DNA of 64,000 nucleotides from Pseudocercospora fijiensis CIRAD86. Its lineage: Eukaryota > Ascomycota > Dothideomycetes > Mycosphaerellales > Mycosphaerellaceae. Numbering within the stretch: the stretch's first letter is position 1; each line of letters opens with the position of its first letter. Positions 10,117-21,308 of this stretch are shown piece after piece. The stretch is taken from the NCBI RefSeq assembly GCF_000340215.1, contig NW_006921535.1, forward strand, positions 1,244,483 to 1,308,482, written 5' to 3'. The position numbers were made by a program, and so were the translations under genes. A model generated the notes under the pieces. That model saw nothing but the letters and a program-made list of their open reading frames with translations, made no database searches and was not told the origin of the DNA.

Positions 10117-12370
10117 CCTTTCTGGCAAACGAACGAGTTTCCCATGTCACATTGTCGGCGAGCGCTCCTTCTCTATGGCCCAAGATCTTGAGGAGATAGG
10201 CATAGGAAGTAGATAGACAAGACCTGCACGCCCAGTCGGTACTGATAACGAGTGAGTGCGGACTGATAGCAGCGATGGAATTCGATCTGCGGCAGGGAAA
10301 AGCTGCATCCTTCCGCCATTGAAGATGGGGCGAAAATATTCGTATTGTACAAATGGAGAAGGCAGTTGCTGGGAGGTCGTGGGTCGTGAGGCTCTGAAGT
10401 CTTGCTTACGGCTGTGCAGGTGAAGAAAGCTGGGCTGGTGGTGACACCCCGGTCGAAGTTGTCTGAGCCACGGCCCACGGGGTGGGAATGGGAATGTTGG
10501 ATGGTGTATGAAGTGGGGACATGTCTCAACAGTCGTCTGACCACATTCTTATGAGTTGAGACGCTGCGTGCTCAGACGATGATGAAGGAGTGGGATGATG
10601 ATGAAGGAGTGGGATGATGAACAAAAAGCGCTCGGAGCGTTGCCGGTTTATTCGGCAGGTTGGCGCTGGCGCTGGCGCTGGCGCTTACATACTCAGGCAC
10701 TCACGATCGATGATTGACCGGCAATTGCCAGCGATCGTTCCAGCGAAGCAGAAGGCACCTGGAACAACTCGAGGAGTGCGAAATAACAATTAGACTCGGC
10801 TCGGAAGGTACGTGTAGCGAGGGTTTAAATTGCAAAAAGGCTCCTTACCAAAATCTAGCTCGGCCTCTGATTGGTAGAAATCAAAAAGCAAGATCACGTA
10901 ATTTATGCTGACTCAGCGAAAAAGTGCCTCAGAGCCAGCAACATTTCGCCCTCTTCGCTGGACCTCATAATAAGCGAGCTTGCTAGCTCTGAGAATATCC
11001 TCGTGTTGTGTGGATGAAGGCCGAGCATATTCTAACATGCCTGGCTGTCATGTGTGCTATTATGAGTCTTTGAAGCGCTCGTACTACTGTCCGTATTCGA
11101 GCTGGCAGTGGCAGTGCCGAATGGCTCGAGCACTGCCTGCGGAAATCATCTGTGCCCGCGTGGCATGGATTCGCAAAGCGAGCGAGCGCCTCCATGGCGC
11201 TGATGGCGTGACCCTTTCTCCCGGAAAATTCGTGTGACACTTGTATGCTCAACAATATACATACACGAGGAGAAATGGGGCAGGCGAAGAGGTATGGACT
11301 ATGGAATTTGAGGGCCATCGACAAGGGATGTCAGCAGAGCGGAAGGGAAGCAAGGGCCTGGAAAGGTACGAGTCCGCCCGTGCCCACCCCCGCCCATCTC
11401 ACATCTGGAAGGCCCGCAAGCTCCAATAGGGTTGATTGGACAACCGCAGCTCTGGAACTTGAAGCTGGGAGACCAGGGTGTGCATTGTGGTGGAAGCCGA
11501 CGTGGGAACGCATCGGCTCGTTGCCTTGTTTCAATCGTGGTGTGGACGAGCTTGAAGGACGGGAACGCCAACGCGAACGGCGATGCGTGTCTCTGACAAA
11601 GACGATGTCCATTTTGGTCTCGGGGAGCGGGTATCGGTGTCAGCTCGTTCCCATACAAGGGATGTCGAGTTCTGCAGGAGATAGCAGCGTCGCTAGAACT
11701 AATCAGCAGAAGCGTGACTGGGACGCTTTCCCAACTTGAGAGTCGAGACACATTTTCAACCGTTTAACTATCTATTAGCGGCGTGACGCTGTGTGCAACT
11801 GCAACCATTCTCAGGTTCACATGGGACCAACATTGCTTGCTTGCTTTTGGCTATAAAACCACAGATCCGTCACCGGCCAGTCAGCCGCCAGTGTGGATTA
11901 GAGCCCGAGCTTGATTATTCGCAGTAACGTTACGTACGGCTCGCCCTGTGCTTGATCCACTCCACTCGAAGCCCGCAGCCTGGATCGCTGTTCGTTAGCG
12001 CGTGTACGCAGAGACGCCGTACCTCGAAGCGTCGTCCTGCATCTTTCCCGCTTCCATCATTCATTATTGTCTCAAGTCACGCCTGCTAGCCCTGTTCACC
12101 GGAGCAAGTCTCATTATTGCACTACTGTTCGTCGATTTCGTGAATCAGTCTTGGAAAGTCTCCCACGCACCCTGGGCATGATCCGTAGCAAACATCTCCG
12201 TTAGCCAGGCCGCTGGGTGAGTTGACGCGACCTCGTGGGAGTCGTCTGCAATAGCTGCTCATTGTGTCCAGGTTTGTGGCGTTCAAGCAAAGCAAGCCCA
12301 TGGATTCTTTGAGAAGCGACTTGTCTTCTCTCCTCGCAAGCAATCCGTAGTCCTCCCCAGCGAGACTGCC
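10117..12370. other. Long intergenic region with short tandem repeats
   Basis: No gene recognised. It contains a 19-bp tandem duplication (GATGATGAAGGAGTGGGAT, 10578-10615) and four copies of TGGCGC (10661-10685). Overlapping open frames on both strands at 11245-11751 have no recognisable motif. The proximal 300-400 bp upstream of 12371 is probably the ELL promoter and leader. Confidence 0.4.
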
Positions 12371-14868
12371 ATGTCGGCGTCGACAATACCTCCAAGCGGC
12401 CTCACCCTGCATGGACTCACGAATGGGGCCGAAGCCTCGAAGCACACTTCCACGACCGCTATCCTATTCAAACTCAGTGAGCATGTGCTCAAAGATGTCA
12501 AGTCAGCTGCGAATGTGCAGGGTGGCCTGCAGCTCGTCACCGGCACGACTCCAGTAAGGCTCATTGAGTAGATTGGTAGATGGTGTATTGACCCTGGGAG
12601 CAGAAAATACGCCTTGGAAAGCGGACAATAGACCTGACTATTTCCCCCGAGGCATTCCGGCATGAATTGTACTCGGCTTCCACTGAGTCGATACACGATC
12701 TCAAATTCACTGGGCTTGTTGGACATCGAGCTGAAGTGACGGTGTCGAAGAGAAAGCAGAGCCTAGGTCCAGATGCAGCATTGGCAGCTTTGCAGAACAC
12801 GCTCGCTGCAGCCAAGCAGGAACGGCAAGCGAAATCGGTCAACATTAGCAACGCCATTGTTCGTGAGCCCAAGAACCGTTACGAAGCGAATCGAGAGCAG
12901 AAGCATGCTCATCGTCGAGGCCTCTCCGGCTCGCAGCATGCAAGTCCGGCATTGAGTGCTGCAGCTACTCCACGCATAGGTGCTGCACCGACGTCTGCTC
13001 CGGCAAGCAACTCGGCTGCCAGGGAGAAGGCCATGAAGATGCCGCTCGTGCACCTGCTTGCCATTAAGCCACTCACACATGAGGAGATGTGTGCAAGGAC
13101 GAGAATACCAAAAGATGAACTGGAGAAGGTGGTGGAGAAGATCGTGCAGCCGATAGATGGCAGGTGGGAGCTCACGAAGGGCGCATATAAGGAGTTGGAT
13201 GTTTGGAATTTTGCATACAGCACGCAGGCGGAAAGGCAAGCTGCCATTGACAACGCTATCAGAGCGTACGACCGGCTGCGGATTGGCAAGGATGAAGAGA
13301 TATGGCAAAGGCTGCTGCCGAAAGAGGATCGTGGCAAAGGAATTGTTTTGTCGAAGCTGAACATTGGCGGTGGAGCTGCATATTCGACTCCGCATCAGGG
13401 AGCCAGTCCTCTCCCGCAAGGCGATGCAGCTGCAGACGAGAAGGCGATGATGTCTGCCAATACGCCGCTAGTTGGCAGTGGCACGCCGAGAGTTGGATCA
13501 GGAAAGAACAATGCGCTGAAGCAGATAATTGGGAAGACATCGAAGCAGCGAGCCGTTGAGGAGGCAAAGGAGAAGAAGAGAAAGGAGCGCGAAGCTGCTG
13601 CCGCAGCTAGTGATCGAGAAGGGAAGCCAGCGAGGAAGAAGCAGACGACCAAAGCAAACAATCCCAAAGTGAAGTCGGCCGAGCTTGTGCAAGATTCAAG
13701 CGAGGAGAGCGAGGAGAATATGAAAGGGGAAGGTGGTGGTGGTGGTGGTGGGGCTCCAACCAGCAGCCAGCCGAAGACTGCATCAAACGCGCGCAAATCT
13801 GCTGCAAACGCAGCGCCGAAGCCGCGGGCAAAGGCAAAGGCAAAGGCGATGGCATCCACATCGCCGCCGAGCAGTGACGCGCATGCGCACGAGACGCCGC
13901 AGCAGAAGAAAGCGGCGAGACTTGCTGCAGAGAAGGAGGCTGCCGCTGCTGCGAAGACGAAAGCGAAAGCAAAAGCCACCGCCGCCGCCGCCGCCGCCGC
14001 CGCCGCTACCACCGCTGCCAAGCCCAAAGCAGCAGCGCCGGGCAAGAGCACTCCGAACGCTCTGGCTGCCCCTGCCTCATCGTCACAGCATCGACGCCAG
14101 CTCAGTCCCAATAAGCCGGATCACAGGCCAACGGCTCCTTCGCCTTTGGGTGCTGCACGTCCGCGCGTTGCTTCCGATGTTTCCGATCGAGCAGCCGTCG
14201 GAGTGCAACGCATCAAACCAGGTGCAGAAACACCCAAAGGCTTGGGCATTTCTAACGTCAATGGCATTCGCAAGCGGCACGACACACTCACCAGCACAGA
14301 GTCCCATCATTCAACATCATCATCATCGGAGAAATTGAACGGCCTTCACAAAAAGCCAGATGCAGAAAAGGCCTCAAAAGGGGCTGTCAACGGCAACAGC
14401 ACCCCGAAGCCAGGCATGACGAACGGCGCCGGCGCCAGTCACAAGTCCGAGAATGGCGTCAAGCGAAAGGCAGTGGATTCACCCATCACGAGCCACACAA
14501 ACGGCCATGCCGCTAAGCACCGTAAGACCGAGTCCAGCTCGTCTCAGGCGCAGAAGTCGCAGAAGTCTGGAGGCGCAGTGAGTAGCAACGACAGCCTGGA
14601 ACGAAGCATCACCAGCGATAGCGCGGCTTCAAATGACGTCGACGTCAGCGGCACCATCAGCTACAGGCAGGGCGTTGCCATGGCCCGGAAGTTCCACGAT
14701 GACTACTATCCGCACTACACGAAGCTATATGATGAGCAGGCTGCCATGGAGAAGCGAGGAGAGACCGTACCCAAGGCCGAGAGGCAGAAATTGTGGACTT
14801 TGCACCGTCGATTGGAGGGCATGAAACGTGAGATCAGAGCTGCAAGCGAGCGAGAGCACGAAGAGTAG
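12371..14868 (+). CDS. ell1: RNA polymerase II elongation factor ELL
   Basis: Exon 1 runs 12371-12553 and exon 2 from 12604 to 14868. The intron is 50 nt (GTAAGG to CAG, phase 0), giving 815 aa. The spliced join reads VTGTTPKIRLGKRTIDLTIS, restoring an ELL N-terminal domain (about 1-120) that extends to FTGLVGHRAEVT. A winged-helix-like segment lies around residues 190-290 (MPLVHLLAIKPLTHEEMCAR). The middle is low complexity: basic, Ala-rich, with a GCC run coding poly-Ala at 13981-14005. The last about 75 residues (ISYRQGVAMARKFHDDYYPH, then LHRRLEGMKREI) resemble the occludin/ELL homology domain. ELL suppresses transient pausing of RNA polymerase II with its partner Eaf in the nucleus. The assignment rests on the N- and C-terminal domains. 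Confidence 0.78.
13981..14005 (+). repeat. GCC trinucleotide run coding poly-alanine
   Basis: About eight consecutive GCC codons inside the ELL gene encode poly-Ala in its disordered middle. Such a run is prone to length polymorphism. Confidence 0.8.
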
Positions 14869-15453
14869 AAACCCTCTGCAGACAGGCTCCAGCACCCTGG
14901 TCAGCGGAGAGACTTCGAAAATGAGAGGATCACTATCGAGATCCAATGAGTTCCAAGCTCGGGGCGTGCGAGAGCAAGACGATTGGCGTCCTTCTGCGCA
15001 CGATACTTCAGATCGAAGTAGACAGCTTTTGATGGAGAAGGCTAGAGTTGAGACCCTCCAGAATGAGTTGGAGTATCCTATTCTGGAAGAACACTCTCAA
15101 CGAAACGCAGCAAGCAATGGGTAGTCGTAGCATGGAGATCGCGCTGCATAAGGTCAAGGCACCATATCAACAACATTGCAGAATGTTAATAAGCCTGCGG
15201 AATCTGGATATTGTCATATTGATGATCAATCTACAGCGACGCAGGGCAACCTTGACATCCGGCATCGGCACATAGCGGGATTGGGTTTGGATTAGCCCCA
15301 CCCGGAACTTGATTATTAACAAGTCTTGATTAGAGGATAATGTGACAAACATGACTCCTTAGCCTGATTCCTGTCACTCTCTCAATGCTGGCAAGGCGTG
15401 TTGCTATCAAGACAGCTCATTAAACACTGACGAGATCCAGACCAACATCCACA
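14869..15453. other. Intergenic, no gene recognised
   Basis: This is the 3' flank of ELL and 5' flank of the dehydrogenase. No coding feature, RNA gene or repeat was seen. Confidence 0.45.
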
Positions 15454-16596
15454 ATGGCCCAGAAGACAAACACATTAGTAGCGGTCCTTGACGATTATGC
15501 CGGTACATCGACCAACCACTTCGCACGTGTGCAAGGGTTGAAAGTAGACCATTTTCCAGAAACACTCAATGCCGCCAAGTCAGAAGGCCTGAAAGCATTG
15601 GTTGAACGACTCAGGCCCTACGAAGTCATCTCATCAATGAGAGAACGCACAGCCTTCCCTGCCGAATTACAGAACCAACTGCCGAACTTAAAGCTATTAA
15701 TGACAACCGGCACACGGAACGCCAGCATTGATCTCAACTCAGCCACCGAGAACAACATCATCGTGACCGGCACCAAAGGCGATCGACCAGCGAATCAATC
15801 TGCTGATTACGACCCTCCTCCACCTGCAGGCCAGAGCACTGTAAACCAACATGCCTGGGCTTTACTCCTATCCCTATGCGGACGCATTGTGCACGACGAC
15901 AGAGCTTTGAAAACTAGTCCCACAGCATGGCAAAGCTCCCTCATCATCACAATCCCCGGCAAAACTCTCGGTCTGCTCGGTCTCGGCAAACTTGGGACTA
16001 TGATGGCAAAGACCGCGATCTCAGCTTTTGATATGAACGTCATAGCCTGGAGCGAGAATCTTACGCAAGAGAAAGCCGACGCTGCTGCGGAGAATGCGGG
16101 TTTTGCGAAGGGTGTTTTCAAAGTTGTGAGTAAAGAGGAGCTTTTCACACGCAGTGATTTTGTGAGTTTGCATGTTGTGTTGTCGGAGCGAAGCCGAGGG
16201 GTTGTTGGGAAGAGGGAATTGGGGTTGATGAAGAAGAGTGCTGTTTTGCTGAATACTTCTCGTGGGGGGTTGATTGATGAACAGGCATTGATTGCTACGT
16301 TGAAGGAAGGTGGCATCGAGGGTTTTGCTACTGATGTGTTTTGGGAAGAGCCACTTGGTGCTGATAGTGTGTGGAGAAAATCTGAGGATTGGGCGAAGAG
16401 TGCTGTTGTTTTGAGTCCTCATATGGGCTATGTCAACGCCGGGACGATGAACAGGTGAGGAGCAGATCCTTTCCTTTTCGTTCCACCCATTGATATCGAA
16501 AAATTTCTGACACTTTGCGACAGATGGTATGATGAGCAAGCAGAGATTTTGGAGCACTATCTAAGAGGTGAAGAACTTCCGACCCGGCTCAACTAG
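15454..16596 (+). CDS. D-isomer-specific 2-hydroxyacid dehydrogenase
   Basis: Exon 1 runs 15454-16454 and exon 2 from 16524 to 16596, with a 69-nt intron (GTGAGG donor, CTGAC branch, CAG acceptor, phase 2). The product is 357 aa. The spliced end reads NRWYDEQAEILEHYLRGEE, the usual final helix of the family. The NAD(P)-binding motif LLGLGKLG sits near residue 175. Catalytic candidates are Arg in NTSRGGLIDE, Glu in FWEEP and His in SPHMGY. These enzymes interconvert 2-hydroxy and 2-oxo acids (phosphoglycerate, glyoxylate/hydroxypyruvate and similar). The substrate is not evident. A proline-rich insert (DYDPPPPAGQS, about residue 112) replaces part of the usual hinge and is unusual. It ends 13 bp from the convergent glutathione transferase stop. 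Confidence 0.88.
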
Positions 16597-16609
16597 CCAT
16601 CCATGTAGC

Positions 16610-17372
16610 TCACTTATGCTGCCGAAACGCTGCAAACACTGGAGGAGGTGGTCCGCGGATAAACTGCTGAATATCAATATCTGGATCCCCTTTCTGCAAA
16701 TATCTCTGATACGCAGGCCTCGCGACAATCTTCTGGACATAAGCCAGAATATTCTTGTATTCCGAAAGATCCACCGGACAAAACTCTCGCATCGTAGTCA
16801 GAGAGAAGATTATCATTGCGTCAGCAGCTAGAAAAAACACCCAACAAATCAGTAAAATTTCACCCCCCCCCAAGATTTCTCGCGGATATGCAATGCATAC
16901 CTGTAAACTCCTCTCCAGCCAAAAACTCCACCTCCCCCAACCTCTCGTCAACAAATTTCAAAGCCATCTGATTCCTCTGATTATACCTCCCCATCGTCGC
17001 ATTATCCTCTGGAACCCCCGCCATAGTCATCGCCATCGTCCTCGAAAACCCGGGCTGCAGCGTCCCATTCACGAAATGAAACCAGTACAGAAAATCCGGA
17101 TAATTTTTCGCGCCCGCTCGCACCCAGAGCTTTCCTTTTCCGTGCATGTTGATTATGTATTCAAAGCACGCAGCGGTTTCGGCAATTTTTACACCGCCAT
17201 CGTCTTCGATTACGGGCGCTGCGCCGATGGGATGTAGGGCTTTGTATTCTGGGGGTGAGAGGACGGGACTGCGGGAGTATTTTTTTAGGGTGTAGTCGAT
17301 GCCGAGTTCTTCGCAGAGGAAGACGACGCGGTCGCTTTGGGAGTGGCCTAGGTGGTGGATTGTGAGGACCAT
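16610..17372 (-). CDS. Glutathione S-transferase
   Basis: Exon 1 runs 17372-16901 and exon 2 from 16827 to 16610. The 73-nt intron (GTATGC to CTAG, phase 1) gives 229 aa. The N-terminal thioredoxin-like half starts MVLTIHHLGHSQSDRVVFLC and carries the cis-proline and glutathione-contact segment PVIEDDGGVKIAETAA around residues 53-69. The C-terminal helical half begins near residue 90; the splice join restores EFTAADAMIIFSL, the typical N-capping/hydrophobic-staple segment. Members conjugate glutathione to electrophiles or act as peroxidases in the cytosol. It is convergent with the preceding dehydrogenase, so the two 3' UTRs must overlap. Confidence 0.87.
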
Positions 17373-19067
17373 GGTTTGGGGATTGTTTTGGTTGGAATAT
17401 GGATTGTTGGAGGATAGATGATAGTACTTGAATAAATTAGGTGCAGTTGAACGTGATGTTGATCGGATAGTTTGGGTGTTACATCATCGTTGGATGGGCA
17501 TTTGGAATTGCTGCTGAAGTCGGTTGCCCACATGTACGAAGTCTAACCGAGGGCAAATGTTAGAGCACAGGATAGCGTTCTTTTGACACAGAATGTTCGT
17601 GTCATTCTGCTGAAGAGCTCTCAATGAACTAGCTCGTCTATTTGTTTTTTATCTCCGAGAGGAGCTTTTGCGACCTCAACTCCGATGACAAGCATGCCAG
17701 CTCGCAAAGCGAGACCCTCGATTCCCAAATGTCTCGGGGAGGGTGTTGTTCAACACTGCCCAACCCACGGTTATTTAGGCACGCATGTTCGAAAGACGTT
17801 CAATTGTGGGGTTCCTTTCTCGCGTACCTCTAACACGCCCAGATCCGACTTGACAGAATGTCGACGGCATTGGCCGAGGAGTGATCGAGGATCATCTGGC
17901 CCAGTGTAGTATCATGGTACAGATATCTGGTCTCTTCTAGCAGTTGCCGAGAGACGTGCCCAAGGAGCGGTGGAAGTACCAACACTCGTGGCGGCTTCCG
18001 TCTCAGCGACAGAGCCGTTGCTTCTCCTGTGTTCGCCTTTCACCTACAATGAGCACACCATATCGTCATATTCAATCCAGTACCCCTTGCCGCCGCTCCA
18101 ATGTCACCTACATGTATTCAAGTTCTATGGAGGCTGCTGGCGAGCGAGACGCAGTCCTTTTCAGGTCGCGGAAACCCGAGAAAGAGCGATCCGAGACGGG
18201 TAGCAATTCGAATCGAGCCAAAGTCACTCCAGTTTCCTTCTTCCAGAAGCCCAGTATGTTCACCAGCAAGTCCAGCTTCAACTTGAGAGAACCGCGTATG
18301 ATGCAGCCAGAGTCGCATCAGATTGTGGAGCGTTACCCGGGAGCTGGGGCAGGCAGGAGAGAGTGGGCAATCAACGAGGAGAAGCCGCTGCGTCCAAGTG
18401 CATGCTATCTGTTCATAGGAATGAGGCCACAATGAGACTCTGCAGGCCTTTGCAACGACATCCCGCAGACTAGACCGGCTGATAATTGTGGTACTTCTCA
18501 ACTTCGCCGACCAGGCCACCAACCAGGCGAAGCTGTTGATGGGCCATCTGTTGCTACGCATTGTGCAACATCCGAAATCAAGCCCCGTTGAGCGCGCTTT
18601 GAGGAGTTGTTTGAACCGGCCCGTGCAAATTCATGAAGCTTGCCTGCCGATTGAGAAGCAGCGTGAGCGGGCAAGAAGGCTTTGCCAGTGGATGTAGGAA
18701 AGAGAGACAATTGCTTGACATCCAGTATTCCAGTTGAAAGGAGAACGTGGCACGGACCCTTACAAATCCTGGCGCTGCAAGGGTGCGCCCTCTTAGCCAA
18801 AGCCTAACTTGATATGGCTTGGCGGACAGATGAACGTCGCGTCAAAGTACCCCGGATTACGTCGTCTTCTGCAAAGATTCACACACATTATTCTAGACAT
18901 TGTTCTTCCAAGATCCCGCCGAGGCGCCGTGCCGCTTTGTGCTGGGCATCGGCTGAAGATGGGGAGGACTACGGATCACCCCCCGTGTCCACTGGTAGGT
19001 GACGCGTGTGTCTCTCGTTGTTCAGCTTTGTGCCCAGCATTCTCTCCGTCTGTAAACATAATCTTCA
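17373..19067. other. Intergenic, no gene recognised
   Basis: Open frames on both strands at 17944-18561 overlap each other and lack any motif I recognise. No repeats of note. Confidence 0.4.
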
Positions 19068-19115
19068 TTGCGAGAAATAGGGACAACAGCTGCTCTGGAC
19101 TGGGCTGATAGCGTC

Positions 19116-20267
19116 ATGCTGCTGCTTTCGAAGCAATGGAGTCGAATCGGCGGTGCTGGTATCCTATTGCTGGCGTTTCTCTACTACCTGAACACCATCC
19201 AAGCCACTGGAGCACTGTCTGGCGGCATCTACAAATCGACGAATGAGGCTCAATATGAACACATTCAAGGGCAGCTTTATCGACCGCAAGATGACGTCCA
19301 AGGCCAGCCAACCATCACAAAGCTTGATTATTCGGCGCCTGGTATCTCAACGGCGGCCACCATTATTCCAGCAAGAATCTCCACGGCTGCTGTGCAGGAT
19401 GAGCTGATAATCCTCACCGGGACTCGGCCCACGAGTTCATCGTCGACCGAGTCCACGACTGCGCTAACGCCATTCTCTACAACAAATTCCGATGACATCG
19501 CCACATCATCCGCCCAGTCCCAAGACCCTCCCCGAAAAGCCATCGTAATGGGCAAACTCTCCTCCGAAGACACAACCTGGGTCTCCGAGCTCTCCGACTG
19601 GGAGTCAGCAATCTACATCGTCGACCTCCAACTCAACGCAACCTCACCGTCCGGCCATCGAACAAAAATCAACAAATCCAAAGAAGCCCTCCCCTACCTA
19701 ACCTACATCGTCGAAAACCACTCCAACTTCCCCGAAACCGCAGTCTTCGTCCACGCCCATCGCAACGGTTGGCCTCAAGCCTGGCACAACGACGCACCAA
19801 ACTACGACGCAGTCCAAATGCTCCAAACTCTCAACCTCGAATACGTACAACAACAAGGCTATGTCAATCTGAGATGTAAAACCGACGTCGGCTGCCCGAA
19901 CGAGATGATTTTGAATCGAACTCCACCGAACCCCATTAAAAATGCTGAACATGCGTATCCTCATGTGTACGCTGCGTTCTTCGATATGAGTGTTGAGGAT
20001 GTCCGAGAAAAAATTCCCGTCGTGGCTACGCCTTGTTGTGCTCAATTTGCTGTGAGTAAGGAACAGGTTCTGAAGAGGGGGAAAGAGGAGTATGAAAAAT
20101 TTCTGGATTTGGTTTTGGAGTCGGAGTATGATGATGAGACGCTTGGCACTGTGTTGGAGTATATGTGGCATATGATTTTTGGGAAAGATGCGGTGCATTG
20201 TCCGGATGTTGGGGAGTGTTATGAGAGGGTTTATGGGAGGACGGGCGTGGATGGCTTTGCGTCTTGA
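19116..20267 (+). CDS. DUF3431 type II membrane protein (glycosyltransferase-like)
   Basis: Intronless, 383 aa from the ATG at 19116. An in-frame ATG at 19068 would add 16 residues, but the inner start places a signal anchor (IGGAGILLLAFLYYL) near the N-terminus. A Ser/Thr-rich stalk (about 35-150) is followed by the fungal DUF3431 domain (about 155-375): KLSSEDTTWV, LPYLTYIVENHSNFPETAVF, then VHAHRNGWPQAWHND and a Cys-containing C-terminal part. The topology suggests a Golgi or ER lumenal domain. DUF3431 is often grouped with glycosyltransferase-like proteins, but no reaction is established to my knowledge. Codon use is strikingly C-ending in 19500-19830. Confidence 0.8.
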   Translation: MLLLSKQWSRIGGAGILLLAFLYYLNTIQATGALSGGIYKSTNEAQYEHIQGQLYRPQDDVQGQPTITKLDYSAPGISTAATIIPARISTAAVQDELIILTGTRPTSSSSTESTTALTPFSTTNSDDIATSSAQSQDPPRKAIVMGKLSSEDTTWVSELSDWESAIYIVDLQLNATSPSGHRTKINKSKEALPYLTYIVENHSNFPETAVFVHAHRNGWPQAWHNDAPNYDAVQMLQTLNLEYVQQQGYVNLRCKTDVGCPNEMILNRTPPNPIKNAEHAYPHVYAAFFDMSVEDVREKIPVVATPCCAQFAVSKEQVLKRGKEEYEKFLDLVLESEYDDETLGTVLEYMWHMIFGKDAVHCPDVGECYERVYGRTGVDGFAS

Positions 20268-21308
20268 GGAGAATGAGGAACAACGACAGAATAGACACGC
20301 GACTTGAATTTGGCATCCAGTACGCACGTCGCGACCTCCGCCAATTAAGCCATGGCATCATTTGAAGAATTTGGAAGTCTTCTGAGTGAATGCATTCGAC
20401 GGATACAAGAATCCGACAGCCGCCCACAACACAACGATGCCGAAAGCTGCAAGCCCACGAGACAGAGGTTGCATCGTGGCCCCAGCTATGAACCACACAC
20501 CTCAGTTATATACCACGCCGATCTTCAAGATTCTGACTGAAAGGTAATCGTGTCGTTGTACTATGAATGGCTATCGAGAAAGGACCAGATTCAGTTTGCG
20601 TTTATATATACCTCAAGCGGAAGAGATCTTGCCACGAGAGAACTCCAGTAGAGGAAAGCATAAAGATGCCGAGTGAACGAACGCACGGCCTTTGATCCCA
20701 AACAAACTTTGTTTTAAATTTTGGTGATGCGAGTTCCGTGAAGATGACTATGGATGATGCCGTCAAAAATGCATCCGAATATGAATGCTTTCGGAGCCAT
20801 ACTGCAACCAACCCCTCGGCTTCACGAAATGATCAGCACCGCACCACAGCAAAATCCTGACAATCGCCCACAGTCCAAAGGTTTCGAGCTTGTGACTCAT
20901 CTCGAATTGTAGATGAAGCGATATAGCAATTGGGGATAGGTAAGTGTTAACGAGCATTATTGTCTAAAACGGTAAGGCGTATCCGTCATCAATCAATTTA
21001 TATTGATGCATGGTCAGCTGCGAGAGGGTCATGTTTTTGTGAAGCCCATGAAAGCTTTTAGGGAAACCCTGATGATAATTCTCAGGATTCCGTTGAGTCG
21101 ATGGCGATTGTCAGGATTTTGGATTCAAGCTCAGATCTATATTTGTGTTTCCTTCTGAATTTCTATTGCGAAAGCTGTCTTCGCGACTTTTACCATGAAG
21201 CGTGAACCGTCTCGGATTGATCCGCATGCGTAGTTTGATAGGATTCGAAGACTGGTCACGCAACTATGTTGTCCGTTCGCTGTAAATCTGAAATAGGCAG
21301 AACGGAGG
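20268..21308. other. Intergenic, possible weak gene relics only
   Basis: No intact gene. The minus strand at 20763-20957 reads FGLWAIVRILLWCGADHFVK, loosely ankyrin-like, followed by a frame change into 20602-20811. This is too weak to annotate as a pseudogene. Confidence 0.35.

Noticed and set aside
13395..14111. 238-codon minus-strand Ala/Phe-rich frame
   Set aside because: It is antisense to the low-complexity Lys/Ala region of ELL, giving a false hydrophobic protein.
17944..18561. Open frames on both strands
   Set aside because: Mutually overlapping, with no motif and no splice-supported extension.
20763..20957. Ankyrin-like phrase (RILLWCGAD) on the minus strand
   Set aside because: Only one short match to the repeat consensus, followed by a frame change; not enough to claim a relic.
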